In this document: positions 9,662-19,184 of the stretch, piece by piece
How the letters are laid out: each line of letters opens with the position of its first letter
Position numbering within the stretch: the stretch's first letter is position 1
Source: an uncultured Lachnospira sp.
Lineage (GTDB): Bacteria; Bacillota; Clostridia; Lachnospirales; Lachnospiraceae
Length of the DNA stretch: 64,000 nucleotides
Assembly (NCBI GenBank): GCA_910589305.1
Contig: CAJUTV010000006.1
Span: 124,001-188,000 of the forward strand
Direction of reading: 5' to 3'
Notes under the pieces: model-generated
What the model was told of the DNA's origin: nothing
Databases searched by the model: none
Seen by the model: the letters and a program-made list of their open reading frames with translations, nothing else
Made by a program: the position numbers and the translations under genes

Positions 9662-10663
9662 TCACAATATTTGCTCTATTAATTTTATTGCTTGTTCATA
9701 TCGTTCTACATATGTTCCTGATATACATACAAAACGAAAACCAGAATCTGCATATAACTTCTTAATCATATTACCATATTTGTATCGATTAGCAGCAATA
9801 ATTTCACTCCGGTCTCCATCTTGAACCCATTTGACATCTGGTTCCATATATAAAATTAAATCATACTGATTTAAACTTGCAATTGCATCGGCAAGCAGCG
9901 TATTTTTTTCAATATTTTCATCCTCTAAAAAATTCATAAAAAACTTGGTTATAAGACAATCCGTATCTTCAATCAAAACTTTGTTGCTATGCTCAAGTAA
10001 TTTTAATTCTTTTGCCTTATGCTCCAGTAAAATTCGGGTAAAATCAGAAGAAAGCATCATTGTATCAGTCCCTGACAATTCTGATAGTTCTCTTCCTACT
10101 TCCTCAAGATAATTGGTATTAAAATGATGTGCAAGATTAACTGTCAACGTTGATTTCCCACAACTTTCTGTTCCAATAATCAATACTTTTTTTACATAAT
10201 AGGGTCGTACAACCAAAGGAAGCCAATCCCAATGATGATAAACATTAGCTCTTATATCGGTTGAATTATATTTACTTCTTGGAAATATAATCAAATCACT
10301 TTCTGGATAGCAAACATTCCAAAAACTTGTTTTATCATAGTCATCTCCACAAAATACAACATCAATTTTGGTTCCTATTTTTTTCTTAACAATTTCACAG
10401 TCATTTTCCCAATATTGTTTTGTATAGTCTGATTTTTTATCAAGTTTATCTTCCAACAATATTATTTTAACATTTCCAATATGTTTTGTTATTTGATACA
10501 CCCATCGATATTTTATCCTTACATCAATGTCCGTAGAATTGCTGCGATATGAAATAACAACATACAACTGTTTGCACTGACTCGCCGCCTTGATAATACA
10601 ATCAACATGCCCTATATGCAGCGGATTAAAAGAACCGCCATACATTCCAACATTATAATTCAT
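9662..10663 (-). CDS. nadR: NadR-type NMN adenylyltransferase / nicotinamide riboside kinase
   Basis: Bifunctional NAD-salvage enzyme. Seen: the nucleotidyltransferase motif GSFNPLHIGH at residues 10-19, and a second domain with P-loop GTESCGKST near residues 163-172 followed by the kinase core (EEVGRELSE, EDTDCLI). It lacks the N-terminal helix-turn-helix of enterobacterial NadR, as in many Firmicutes. It converts nicotinamide riboside to NMN and then to NAD. The ATG overlaps the pnuC stop by 4 nt, so the two are translationally coupled. It is the last gene of the nrtR-pnuC-nadR operon. Confidence 0.92.
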   Translation of the reverse strand: MNYNVGMYGGSFNPLHIGHVDCIIKAASQCKQLYVVISYRSNSTDIDVRIKYRWVYQITKHIGNVKIILLEDKLDKKSDYTKQYWENDCEIVKKKIGTKIDVVFCGDDYDKTSFWNVCYPESDLIIFPRSKYNSTDIRANVYHHWDWLPLVVRPYYVKKVLIIGTESCGKSTLTVNLAHHFNTNYLEEVGRELSELSGTDTMMLSSDFTRILLEHKAKELKLLEHSNKVLIEDTDCLITKFFMNFLEDENIEKNTLLADAIASLNQYDLILYMEPDVKWVQDGDRSEIIAANRYKYGNMIKKLYADSGFRFVCISGTYVERYEQAIKLIEQIL

Positions 10664-11385
10664 AGTACTTTTTCCTTTCCACCAAATTCATTATTGCTTA
10701 ATCTAATATCTTTAAACCACTTAATAAACATAATTACTGCATTGGCAAGATAGACCATCCACATCATCAGTACTGCAATACTCTCACCCCCGTTAAAAAA
10801 GGCGGCAATCCACATAATAACAGATACCATATCTACAACAAGCCATATAATCCATTGTTCCATATATCTTTTTATCAACAATATTTGTGCCACTACGGAT
10901 AAAACTGTACTCATACTATCTATAATAGGAAGATTTCCGCCAAGCCATTTTAATATATAACCATATATAAAAATTCCAACAATACTTAAGACTGCAACTA
11001 AAATTTCCTGCTTAACGCTCATCTTGCGCTTATATACTTCATTGCTTTCCTCATCAATATTTTTTTTCCATACAAACCATCCAATAATATTTGTAGGAAA
11101 ATAATATAACAGATTCAACATCACATCACCATAATATTTTGCATTCCATGCTACATATGCGTACAACAAAATATTTACTACACCAAATAAATAATTAGAA
11201 ATTTTCCCCATACCAGTAAGAATAACACAAGTTACTCCTGTCATAGAAGCAATAATACCAACTGCTGTATCTTTTAGGTATATTGATACTCCCAAGATTA
11301 TAAGATTACAAAATAATATCCAAAAAATTTCCCATTTTTTCCAGCCACAAAATTCATTTTTTAAAAATTTCACTATATTATCCAT
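10660..11385 (-). CDS. pnuC: PnuC nicotinamide riboside transporter
   Basis: Membrane transporter that takes up nicotinamide riboside, trapped inside by the downstream kinase. About seven hydrophobic segments are visible across 241 residues; PnuC features include NYLFGVVNILLYAYVAWNAKYYGD and the tryptophan-rich NIIGWFVWKKN. The open frame extends upstream to 11424, but GGAGG lies 7 nt before the ATG at 11385, which is taken as the start. It sits 45 nt after nrtR and overlaps nadR. The substrate is inferred from the family and from the adjoining kinase. Confidence 0.92.
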   Translation of the reverse strand: MDNIVKFLKNEFCGWKKWEIFWILFCNLIILGVSIYLKDTAVGIIASMTGVTCVILTGMGKISNYLFGVVNILLYAYVAWNAKYYGDVMLNLLYYFPTNIIGWFVWKKNIDEESNEVYKRKMSVKQEILVAVLSIVGIFIYGYILKWLGGNLPIIDSMSTVLSVVAQILLIKRYMEQWIIWLVVDMVSVIMWIAAFFNGGESIAVLMMWMVYLANAVIMFIKWFKDIRLSNNEFGGKEKVL

Positions 11386-11430
11386 ATAAATCCTCCATTC
11401 TAACGCAATATAAAAATTATACAATATAAA

Positions 11431-12078
11431 TTAATCCTTCACTTTACGTCTTTTATATATTTTACTAGGTCTATAAGCCCCATTTTTTATTATCTTGCCT
11501 GTATCCTCAACAAGGTCTTTCACTTGATTTCTAAAATTTGCTTTAAATACTTCTTTTCCTATTAATATTTCATATACTTTTTGCAATTGTGGCAGTGTAA
11601 ATTCTTCATCCATAAGATGAAATATAATTGTACTGTACTGCACTTTATTTTTGAGCCGCTCTCTGCCATAACTAATTATTTCTTTGTGGTCAAATGCCAG
11701 TGGTACAATATCGCTCAATACCCAATCTATATCATAAAAACTTACAGATAAAACTCGTTGCCCTGCATGTTCTTTTAATATTTGCCTTGATACTAAAGCA
11801 AAATAGGATACTGATACCACACGATTTCTTGGGTCGCGATGAATATCGTCTCCCCAAGTAAAAAGCTGTTCCATATAAATATTTTCTTTAATACCTGTCT
11901 CTTCTTTTAAACATCGTCTTGCCGCATGAATCAAGGTTTCTTCTTCTTTTACTGCCACACCCGGCAACGCAAGCATCTCCCGATATGGTTCTTCTGCTCG
12001 CTTTACAAGAAGCACTTTTAATTGATTGTCTTCTATTGTAAATAATATAAAATCTACTGCTAATGATATTTTACTCAT
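11431..12078 (-). CDS. nrtR: NrtR-type Nudix-related transcriptional regulator of NAD metabolism
   Basis: N-terminal Nudix-like domain (residues about 1-145) with a degenerate Nudix box (LPGVAVKEEETLIHAARRCLKEETGI), followed by a C-terminal winged-helix segment (FTLPQLQKVYEILIGKEVFKANFRNQVKDL), the NrtR arrangement. Family role: ADP-ribose-responsive repressor of NAD salvage genes, fitting its place as first gene before pnuC and nadR. The frame is open to 12129, but GGGGGAA lies close upstream of the ATG at 12078 (215 residues). A perfect dyad at 12259-12285 is a candidate operator. An ordinary Nudix hydrolase is the less likely alternative. Confidence 0.88.
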   Translation of the reverse strand: MSKISLAVDFILFTIEDNQLKVLLVKRAEEPYREMLALPGVAVKEEETLIHAARRCLKEETGIKENIYMEQLFTWGDDIHRDPRNRVVSVSYFALVSRQILKEHAGQRVLSVSFYDIDWVLSDIVPLAFDHKEIISYGRERLKNKVQYSTIIFHLMDEEFTLPQLQKVYEILIGKEVFKANFRNQVKDLVEDTGKIIKNGAYRPSKIYKRRKVKD

Positions 12079-12258
12079 ATTATTCCCCCATTTTGAAATG
12101 TAAGAATCTACAAAATATTGCTGTATCAAACTTTATTTATGACACTTTAACACAAATAATTTAGCTTGTATTCACACAAATCAATAATCCTATTTTCCTT
12201 GAACCGCTCACAACTACAGTCGCGGATATTCTTGCCTTATATCATAAAATATATATTT

Positions 12259-12290
12259 AACTTAGTAGTTATTTATTACTAAGTTTAGTA
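12259..12290. promoter_or_regulatory. Dyad upstream of the nrtR operon, candidate operator
   Basis: Arms AACTTAGTA (12259-12267) and TACTAAGTT (12277-12285) are perfect complements around a 9-nt spacer, and TACTAAGTTTAGTA at 12277-12290 is a second, overlapping palindrome. There is no T-run, so a terminator is unlikely. It lies about 180 nt before nrtR. Linking it to NrtR is inference from position. The remaining sequence between 12079 and 12360 shows no gene. Confidence 0.5.
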
Positions 12291-12360
12291 TGAATTTGCT
12301 ACTATGTCAAGCAAAATTTATATTTATTTCAAATGAATCTATCAAAAATTATATTGACCT

Positions 12361-12390
12361 AAAAAAAGAGCTGCACTTACTGGCAACTCT
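12361..12390 (-). terminator. Rho-independent terminator of the patatin gene
   Basis: On the minus strand the stem AGAGTTGC/GCAGCTCT (one G-T pair, loop CAGTAAGT) runs into seven T residues, 40 nt after the patatin stop codon. Confidence 0.8.
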
Positions 12391-12429
12391 AAAAAGCTTT
12401 ATATCATTATTTATATTGTTTTATTGGCT

Positions 12430-13149
12430 TTATTTTAATTGTTGCGCCAAAATTCTTTTGGCATCTTCATACCCTAAATTTTTTGCAAATTGGATATACT
12501 GCGGTGAAAAATTAATTGTTCCAGATAAAGTATTTCCTAAATCTTTACTAGGATAAATTTCTATCAATTCTTTTGCAGGGTATTGAACTTTATCTATTCT
12601 TTGCTTTGCTGATAATCCTATAATCAATAATTTTCTAAAACCATTATCATATAGAGGAGCCACAGGCAAGTTATCAGCTAAACCGCCATCCATATATTTT
12701 TTATCATTTATTGACACTTTGGAATAAATAACAGGCAATGCACTTGTGGCAAGCATAATATCAATGGCTTCCTCTTTTGATTTATTATTTAATAATCTAT
12801 ATTCTGGTACTTTTTCATCTTCACATATTGTATTAAATATTGGAATGGCACTTTTAAGCCTGCTGACATAAACATATTCTTCTAAAATTCCTCGAAGCCC
12901 TGAACGGTCTGATATTCCATCAAACCAATTATTATCCGGTGTAATAAAATCTTCAAATGTAAAATCATCCCATAACTTATTTATAACTTCAACCGACATG
13001 GTAGCATATGCAAAACCATTAATGCCGCCAATTGAAGTGCCTGATACTCCGCTAATCGTAATGTCATATTCTTTTAATGCTCGAAATGCACCAACTTGAT
13101 AAGCCCCTTTTGCTCCGCCGCCTGACAATACCAGACCAAATCCCTGCAT
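12430..13149 (-). CDS. Patatin-like phospholipase (RssA/YjjU-type)
   Basis: Serine acyl hydrolase of the patatin family. Seen: oxyanion motif SGGGAKGAY (residues 9-17), nucleophile elbow GTSIGG with Ser at about 39, and the dyad aspartate in MDGGLADNLP near 153. The spacing of GGGxxG, GxSxG and DGG is that of bacterial patatins. At 239 residues it is a short, single-domain form. AAGG lies before the ATG. The lipid substrate is unknown. It is monocistronic and followed by its own terminator. Confidence 0.9.
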   Translation of the reverse strand: MQGFGLVLSGGGAKGAYQVGAFRALKEYDITISGVSGTSIGGINGFAYATMSVEVINKLWDDFTFEDFITPDNNWFDGISDRSGLRGILEEYVYVSRLKSAIPIFNTICEDEKVPEYRLLNNKSKEEAIDIMLATSALPVIYSKVSINDKKYMDGGLADNLPVAPLYDNGFRKLLIIGLSAKQRIDKVQYPAKELIEIYPSKDLGNTLSGTINFSPQYIQFAKNLGYEDAKRILAQQLK

Positions 13150-13270
13150 AATACCTTTCCATATATTTTTACAAATATATTGGATTATTCAATATTATTA
13201 TACTATATGACTTTACATTTACAATCATTACATAATAATATTACAAAAATATTTTTTGTGTTTTTAATAC

Positions 13271-13807
13271 TTATAAATCACACTCAAGCTGACAGTCATA
13301 AGGTTCTCTCTTTACATGTTCTGCATGATATTCCTGTGCCTCTTTGCAGCCCATTGCACGGTAAAAAGCTTGTGTTTCAACTGCTGAATGAGCAGATATA
13401 TACAACTTTTTTGCATGGTTTTCCTGCGCAAAACGTTTGGCAATTAAAAATAAAGTTTTGCCAATCCCCTGTCCACGTACATCTTGTGATACATGGATGC
13501 TTGATAAATCCATATACTGTAAATTACTGCCTATAAATACACCTTCAACCGATACAAATCCTTTTAATTCATTATTTATAAAAGCCCCATAAACCAAACC
13601 GCCTGTCATAATCGTATTTATTAAACAGCGTATCAGCTCCTTATATTCATCATTTCCCCAATCATCAATAAATGGAGCGCTTTTTATAATCCATTGACCG
13701 TTTTCTTTTCGCCAACAATCTGTAACAACTTGCCTGCGTTGAAATGTATTAAATAAATCTATATTCAGTTCATTTATCTTTATTTCACGATAATTTATCA
13801 TTTCCAT
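13271..13807 (-). CDS. GNAT family N-acetyltransferase
   Basis: Acetyl-CoA-dependent acetyltransferase fold. Seen: beta4 segment YMDLSSIHVS followed by the acetyl-CoA pyrophosphate loop QDVRGQGIGKTLF near residues 108-120, and the late FYRAMGCKEA motif of GNAT proteins. The N-terminal 60 residues (QRRQVVTDCWRKENGQW...) are specific to this subfamily. Length is 178 residues. The acceptor is unknown. AAGGA precedes the ATG closely; a second ATG two codons on has better spacing. Confidence 0.85.
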   Translation of the reverse strand: MEMINYREIKINELNIDLFNTFQRRQVVTDCWRKENGQWIIKSAPFIDDWGNDEYKELIRCLINTIMTGGLVYGAFINNELKGFVSVEGVFIGSNLQYMDLSSIHVSQDVRGQGIGKTLFLIAKRFAQENHAKKLYISAHSAVETQAFYRAMGCKEAQEYHAEHVKREPYDCQLECDL

Positions 13808-13919
13808 TCAATCCTTATAAATAATTACAACTTTATTCATATATCTTACAATATTCTATTTTTTTATTTTATCAATAAAAATTATTCTTTACAAAAACAC
13901 CGGAATTTGCACTGCATTT

Positions 13920-14291
13920 TTATTGTGTATTTATCAATTTTTGTATTGCTTCTTCTTTTGTTGATACAAAAAAGAAGTCATTGCCATTATTAGACTCATA
14001 AATAAAATCTTTCAAAGGCTTGCTCGTATAATTTGAGTAGTCCCCATAAATAGCAACTTTCACATGATAATTCATAAATTTTTGGAGTATTTCTCCTGCT
14101 ATACCTGTACTTAAAATAAAAAAGTCTTCGCATACTGCTGTTTTATCAATCACAATTTTGGCTGCACCTGTCTCATATTTAACTGTCATTGCCAAATCCA
14201 AAGCGGATTGTATATCTACAATTACCTTCTCATCACTGGAAATAACTGCAATATCTATTCCGTTCTCTTTCAAATGTTCAATATTTATCAT
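13920..14291 (-). CDS. DUF4180 domain protein
   Basis: A 123-residue cytoplasmic protein matching the DUF4180 pattern: IDIAVISSDEKVIVDIQSALDL at the start, KIVIDKTAVCEDFFILSTGIAGEILQKF in the middle, and VAIYGDYSNYTSKPLKDFIYESNNGNDFFFV at the end. The function is unknown. The ribosome site is weak (AATAAGAAT), and the preceding 35 nt (TGCGCAAAAAGGCGCAGAAATAAGAAT) is a degenerate version of the leader-repeat 3' end, with a TGCGC/GCGCA hairpin. Confidence 0.8.
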   Translation of the reverse strand: MINIEHLKENGIDIAVISSDEKVIVDIQSALDLAMTVKYETGAAKIVIDKTAVCEDFFILSTGIAGEILQKFMNYHVKVAIYGDYSNYTSKPLKDFIYESNNGNDFFFVSTKEEAIQKLINTQ

Positions 14292-14560
14292 ATTCTTATT
14301 TCTGCGCCTTTTTGCGCATCAACCTCCTAATTTTTATTTGCAGTACAAATTCCAGCTAGAATTGTATCTTACTTAACAAGTAATAAATTGTCAAGAATCC
14401 ATGTTATAAATTTATATATTTCTTCTTTAACTTAAAAATATCTGCTATAAGCTCGTCTTTGATAAAATCAAAAACAATAAAATGCTCATTAAGAACTAAA
14501 AGCATTTTTAATATTATCCAATACAAAATTATTTTACTTCTTTGTAGAGATGCTATATAC
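14292..14560. other. Divergent intergenic region before the DMT transporter
   Basis: A+T-rich with a degenerate leader 3' end (14292-14325) on the minus strand. No gene or clear promoter could be assigned. The leader copy L2 begins about 14590. Confidence 0.4.
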
Positions 14561-14574
14561 TAGAACAGAAATTT

Positions 14575-14682
14575 AAATAAAATCTAAATTTTCAATGCAA
14601 GATTTGTGTTTTCGCCTTGCTTCCCACAAACCTATAAAATTTTTAATTGTTTATACAAAAGCAGTGCAGAAATGAGGATAAA
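14575..14682 (+). promoter_or_regulatory. Leader repeat copy L2 upstream of the DMT transporter
   Basis: Contains TTTTCAATGCAAG, then TTTGTG-TTTTCGCCTTGCTTCC-CACAAA (a hairpin with the same flanks as L1), an A+T segment in place of the GAAC/GTTC hairpin, and GCAGTGCAGAAATGAGGA, which supplies the ribosome site. The long-range TCTGCGC pairing of L1 is lost here while the TTTGTG/CACAAA hairpin is retained. Confidence 0.65.
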
Positions 14683-15567
14683 ATGAACAGTAAAAAAGCG
14701 GAATTACTTATGGCAAGCGTTGCGCTTGCATGGGGAAGTTCCTATCTATTAATGAAAGTGGGATTAAATAGCATATCACCATTTAATTTAATTGCACTCC
14801 GTTTTGGGATTGCCTTTATCTTTATGACTTTATTATTTCATAAACATTTTAAAAAACTAACCGTTTCAATTTTAAGAAAAGGATTATTAATGGGTATCAT
14901 TCTCTTTCTTGTTTTTACAGGAATGGTATGCGGCGTTAATCACACAACGGCTTCAGCAGCAGGCTTTTTAACAAGTACTACCGTTATACTTGTTCCCATT
15001 TTAGAATGTATTATAAGGAAAAAACTGCCGCAAGGAAAAATTATATTCAGCGTTTTACTCGTAATGATAGGATTATATTTTCTTACGGTACAAGAAAATG
15101 TAGCTATTGATGCAGGCGCTATATATTGCCTTTTTGGTGCTTTGTCTTATGCTGTTTATATTATTGTGATGGACAAAATTGCAAAAGAAGAAGATACATT
15201 GCTAATTAGTATTCTTCAATTAGGCGTAGCTTCCTTTTTAGGCATTCTTTTTATGATTTTATTTGAAATACCCCATTTACCAGCAACACCTTTACAATGG
15301 GCAGCTATTATATGTTTGGGATTACTTTGCAGCGCCTATGGTTTTGTTGTTCAGCCCATTGCACAAAAGCATACCTCTCCAGAAAGAATTGGTCTTATTT
15401 TCTCACTGGAACCTGTTTTTTCTGCTATTTTATCCTACATATTTTTACATGAAACACTTGGAATAAAAGGGTATATTGGCGCTGTTCTCGTTTTTGGGGG
15501 CGTTGTTTTTTCAAAATTAAAATCGCCAAATTATTCAAATGCTCAAATAAAGAAAGAAACGGGTTAA
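14683..15567 (+). CDS. EamA/DMT family transporter
   Basis: Drug/metabolite transporter with ten hydrophobic segments and two EamA repeats. Seen: ALAWGSSYLLMKVGL at the N-terminus, NHTTASAAGFLTSTTVILVPI (first repeat end), and the repeat-2 signature QKHTSPERIGLIFSLEPVFSAILSYIFLHE near the C-terminus. At 294 residues it has full family length. The frame is open from 14647, but GAGGATAA favours the ATG at 14683. It is followed 22 nt later by an ABC transporter pair, probably in one transcript. The substrate is unknown. Confidence 0.9.
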   Translation: MNSKKAELLMASVALAWGSSYLLMKVGLNSISPFNLIALRFGIAFIFMTLLFHKHFKKLTVSILRKGLLMGIILFLVFTGMVCGVNHTTASAAGFLTSTTVILVPILECIIRKKLPQGKIIFSVLLVMIGLYFLTVQENVAIDAGAIYCLFGALSYAVYIIVMDKIAKEEDTLLISILQLGVASFLGILFMILFEIPHLPATPLQWAAIICLGLLCSAYGFVVQPIAQKHTSPERIGLIFSLEPVFSAILSYIFLHETLGIKGYIGAVLVFGGVVFSKLKSPNYSNAQIKKETG

Positions 15568-15588
15568 TCGAAAGGCATGGTTATTTAA

Positions 15589-16251
15589 ATGAATATATTA
15601 GAAGCTGTTTCTATTTCAAAAACATTCACAAATGGAGATTTATTTTTAAAGGCATTAGACAATATTTCATTAACTGTTACAGAAGGAGAATTTATTGTAA
15701 TAATAGGCACTTCTGGAAGTGGAAAATCTACTTTACTCAACATTTTAGGAGGACTGGAATATCCAACACATGGATATATTCTTGTAAACGGAATAAATAT
15801 CACTAATTTATCAGAAGAACAACGTACTCAATTTCGCCTGCATCATATTGGCTTTGTTTTTCAAAATTATAATTTAATTCCCGTAATTAATATATTAGAA
15901 AATATTATTTTGCCTGCAAAATTAATGGGTAGAACAATTGATGAAATAGAAGTAAAAAAATTAGTATCTAAACTAGGTATTTCAGATAAGCTGTACTATA
16001 TGCCAAATGCGCTGTCTGGCGGACAACAGCAGAGAGCAGCAATAGCAAGGGCATTATACACAAAACCAAAACTTCTTTTGGCAGATGAGCCTACTGGAAA
16101 TCTGGATTCTAAATCTGGAATGGAAACCATTCATTTAATGCGGGAAATGTGTGATGAATACAAACAAACAATGATTGTTGTAACACATGATAAAAAAATT
16201 ACACAATTAGCAGACAGAGTTATTCAAATTGAAGATGGAAAGGTCGTCTAA
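15589..16251 (+). CDS. ABC transporter ATP-binding protein, MacB/BceA-type
   Basis: ATPase of an FtsX-family exporter. Seen: Walker A GTSGSGKST (residues about 38-46), Q-loop FVFQNYNL, signature LSGGQQQRAAIARAL, Walker B LLLADEPTGNLD, and H-loop VVTHD. The 220-residue length is normal for LolD/MacB/BceA ATPases. The 881-frame permease overlaps its 3' end, so the two form one transporter. Such pairs export or sense peptides, lipids or antimicrobials; which applies here is not shown. Confidence 0.93.
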   Translation: MNILEAVSISKTFTNGDLFLKALDNISLTVTEGEFIVIIGTSGSGKSTLLNILGGLEYPTHGYILVNGINITNLSEEQRTQFRLHHIGFVFQNYNLIPVINILENIILPAKLMGRTIDEIEVKKLVSKLGISDKLYYMPNALSGGQQQRAAIARALYTKPKLLLADEPTGNLDSKSGMETIHLMREMCDEYKQTMIVVTHDKKITQLADRVIQIEDGKVV

Positions 16252-16255
16252 CGAA

Positions 16256-18874
16256 ATGAACACAATCTATAATATAAACCAGCCTATAAAAAAAGTTCTT
16301 ATAAAAGCTTATTGCCATGAAAATAAAAAGCGAAATTTGCTGTTATTTATCTGTGTTATATTAACCATAATAATTCTATTTTGTGCTATAAGTATGCTTT
16401 ATGGAAAACTTCAAATAGATACACTTAACAATATACGCTCTGACGGCATGTCTGTATCAACTTATATAGAAAATGGAACACAAAATTGTGTTTTACAACT
16501 AAATCATTTATCTTATGTAAAGGAAACAGGGTTAGAAAAAAAAGCAGGCAAATTAATAAAAGACCAACAAACCTATTCTACATGTGTTGTGCTTGATATT
16601 TCTGCATATGAAAATATGATTTTCCCCTCCCTTGTTGATGTACAAGGAACATATCCCCAAAAAGCAAACGAAATCATGCTATCAACAAAAACTTTAAATT
16701 ATCTAGGAATAGAAAATTATAAATTGGGAATGACTATTTCTTTAGACTTCTATTGGAATGATATATTTTGTACAACATTTACTGGAACACAATATTTTAT
16801 TTTATCTGGATACTATACAGACTTACAAAATACAATGTCTGAATATTCTGATTCTTATATCTCTGAAAAACGCCTGCAAGATGCTTCCATTGAACTATTC
16901 CCATGCCAAATTTTAATAGATGTTGATAAACCTTATTTAAAAGGAACACAAATAGAATCACTCCTTTATAGAAATCTCACCTTATCTTACGGACAGCAAA
17001 TAGTAAGCTTAGACTCTGCATCTTATCGAGCTATAGAGGGCATTATTGGCGGATATGGCGCTGCCATTATTTTTTGTTTTATTGTTTTGCTTGTATTATT
17101 TCTTTTTGTGTATAACATACTCTATATATCAATGGATAAAGATATCCGTCAATATGGACTGCTTAAAGTATTAGGCACATCCAATAAACAAATTAAAAAA
17201 ATTATAAACGCTCAACTGCTTCAAATTTGTTTTACTGGAAGCATACTAAGTATCATAACTTCAAATATTATAATGGGTATCATTTATCCTCAAATTATAA
17301 ACAACTTTTATCCAGATATAAATAAAGGGTATGTAAATAACTTTTATTTAATTATTATCTGTTTCATTGTATATATAACAGTATTTTTTGCATCTAATAT
17401 AGCATTTAGAAAAATGTTGAAATTAAGCCCTATACAAACTATAAAATATGAAAATATTGATACAGTACCTAAAAAAAATAAAAACAAAAAAAGAGAGAAA
17501 TTTAAATTATCTCAAAAGAAACCTTTTAGTATTTCTAAAAAAATAGACCCTCTTTTTCAAATTGCATGGGGAAATATTATCCGTTCAAAGAAAAAATTTA
17601 TTTTGACTGTATTTTCTTTAACATTAGGCGGAGAAATTGCATTTGCTTCAAGCGTAACTATAAATGGAACAGATTTGATGAATCAATTGCAAAAAAATCC
17701 AGACTTTCAAATAAGTTTAACACAAGAAGCTTGTAAAACATTGATAGAAACTTCCAAAGAAATATCCAAAATGATTCTGTTTAATGATTCGATGATAACC
17801 CAACTAACAAATACAGTAGATATCAATACTAATAATATTTCAAAAACAGAAGGATTTTTTCCTATTATTAATAAACAGGGAAACGAAAGTCTGCGCATAT
17901 TCAATTTAACTCAACAAAATGACCCATTAATAATTATACAAAAATTAAATAATAATGAATTAGAAGAATTAAAAACATATGTAACAAAAAATAAAATAAC
18001 AGCTGACTGGGACACATTTGTACAATATAATGGCATATTTATTTTACATAATCATTTAATACCAGAATATTCTAATAAAATAGCAGCCGATTATATTGGA
18101 CACAATATTGGCGTGTATGATTTAGTCCCTGTTGGTACAAATATGTCCAATTATACCCCATTTCAGCTAATAAATTGCGGATATATAGACATTGCTAATA
18201 ACGATTTTCCAGAATTAAATTTTCTATGGAATAAAGAAAATACAATTTATTTGATTGTATCAAATGATACATTTAATACCCTTTCCAACCATTTAACAAG
18301 ACAAACATTTCAAATTTCCTTTCATGTTCAAAAAAATAAAGAGCCTGAAATAAAAAATAAAATAAAACAATGGATACAAGCAACAAATATGGAATTTCAA
18401 TCAAAAGGATATTCTCCAAAGTTAAATTTATTATCTGTTGAATGTAATTCTGATATAATTGCTACTAATCGCAATTATATCATTATTACCCGATTTATTA
18501 TGTATACAATCAGTATATTTTTAATTTTTATTGGCATTATTAATTATTTCAATATCATGATTACCAATATAATAATGAGAAAGCAGGAATTTACTATTAT
18601 GGAAAGTATTGGATTAACTAAAAAACAATTACAGTATATGCTGATGTTAGAAGGTTTGTTTTATTGCTTTATTATTATAGGATTATGGGGAACAATAGGA
18701 AGGGGGATTCTTTATCTATTAGGAATATATATGCAAAGTAAATTATCTTATTTTATATTTCGATATCCATTAGAATTATTTATAGGAATCAGTATTATTT
18801 TAATAGCAATTTGTATTTTGATTCCTTATAATATGTATAGAATAAATAATAAACAAAAAAACATAATAAATTAA
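16256..18874 (+). CDS. FtsX-family ABC transporter permease
   Basis: Large permease (872 residues) with two FtsX/MacB-type halves: an N-terminal transmembrane segment (about 30-50), a large external domain, transmembrane clusters near 265-400 and, after the charged linker KKNKNKKREKFK, a second external domain (about 470-730) and four final membrane segments near 735-860. MRKQEFTIMESIGLTKKQL and MDKDIRQYGLLKVLGTSNKQI are the cytoplasmic loops typical of this family. ATG 16256 begins 5 nt after the ATPase stop; an in-frame TTG at 16229 would overlap it. It is A+T-richer than its neighbours. It partners the preceding ATPase. Confidence 0.9.
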   Translation: MNTIYNINQPIKKVLIKAYCHENKKRNLLLFICVILTIIILFCAISMLYGKLQIDTLNNIRSDGMSVSTYIENGTQNCVLQLNHLSYVKETGLEKKAGKLIKDQQTYSTCVVLDISAYENMIFPSLVDVQGTYPQKANEIMLSTKTLNYLGIENYKLGMTISLDFYWNDIFCTTFTGTQYFILSGYYTDLQNTMSEYSDSYISEKRLQDASIELFPCQILIDVDKPYLKGTQIESLLYRNLTLSYGQQIVSLDSASYRAIEGIIGGYGAAIIFCFIVLLVLFLFVYNILYISMDKDIRQYGLLKVLGTSNKQIKKIINAQLLQICFTGSILSIITSNIIMGIIYPQIINNFYPDINKGYVNNFYLIIICFIVYITVFFASNIAFRKMLKLSPIQTIKYENIDTVPKKNKNKKREKFKLSQKKPFSISKKIDPLFQIAWGNIIRSKKKFILTVFSLTLGGEIAFASSVTINGTDLMNQLQKNPDFQISLTQEACKTLIETSKEISKMILFNDSMITQLTNTVDINTNNISKTEGFFPIINKQGNESLRIFNLTQQNDPLIIIQKLNNNELEELKTYVTKNKITADWDTFVQYNGIFILHNHLIPEYSNKIAADYIGHNIGVYDLVPVGTNMSNYTPFQLINCGYIDIANNDFPELNFLWNKENTIYLIVSNDTFNTLSNHLTRQTFQISFHVQKNKEPEIKNKIKQWIQATNMEFQSKGYSPKLNLLSVECNSDIIATNRNYIIITRFIMYTISIFLIFIGIINYFNIMITNIIMRKQEFTIMESIGLTKKQLQYMLMLEGLFYCFIIIGLWGTIGRGILYLLGIYMQSKLSYFIFRYPLELFIGISIILIAICILIPYNMYRINNKQKNIIN

Positions 18875-18897
18875 AAATAAAAGCAAATAAAAAACTT

Positions 18898-19022
18898 CTA
18901 TATTAACAAAAATGGTTTAAAATATAAATTATCATTATTCAATGATTCAGAAAAAAGAATATTGCAAATAAAAATTGCATATGCTATAATGCCAATAGGC
19001 TAAAAGAAGCAATAATTTTCAT
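18898..19022 (-). pseudogene. Frameshifted short hydrophobic peptide gene with a sequestered ribosome site
   Basis: On the minus strand a very strong GGGAGGAGG lies 8 nt before an ATG at 19022 that reads MKIIASFSLLAL and then stops at 18984. Restoring one base at the stop would continue as IAYAIFICNILF... to 18898, giving a peptide of about 41 residues with one clean membrane segment. Upstream CCTGCCG pairs with CGGGAGG over the ribosome site (one mismatch), and TATGAT about 50 nt upstream could be a -10 box. This layout resembles type I toxin mRNAs, but I recognise no specific family. It could equally be a leader peptide. Confidence 0.4.
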
Positions 19023-19184
19023 TTGAACACCTCCTCCCGTTGCCAGGTATCGGCAGGACAACACAGCTATCATACCACATATTTCAATATTGCTCTACAT
19101 TTTTCTATTCTGCATTTATAAAATCTTTACAATCAAGTTCATGGTATATTTTTTATTAGGAATATATATGTAAAACAAATAAAA

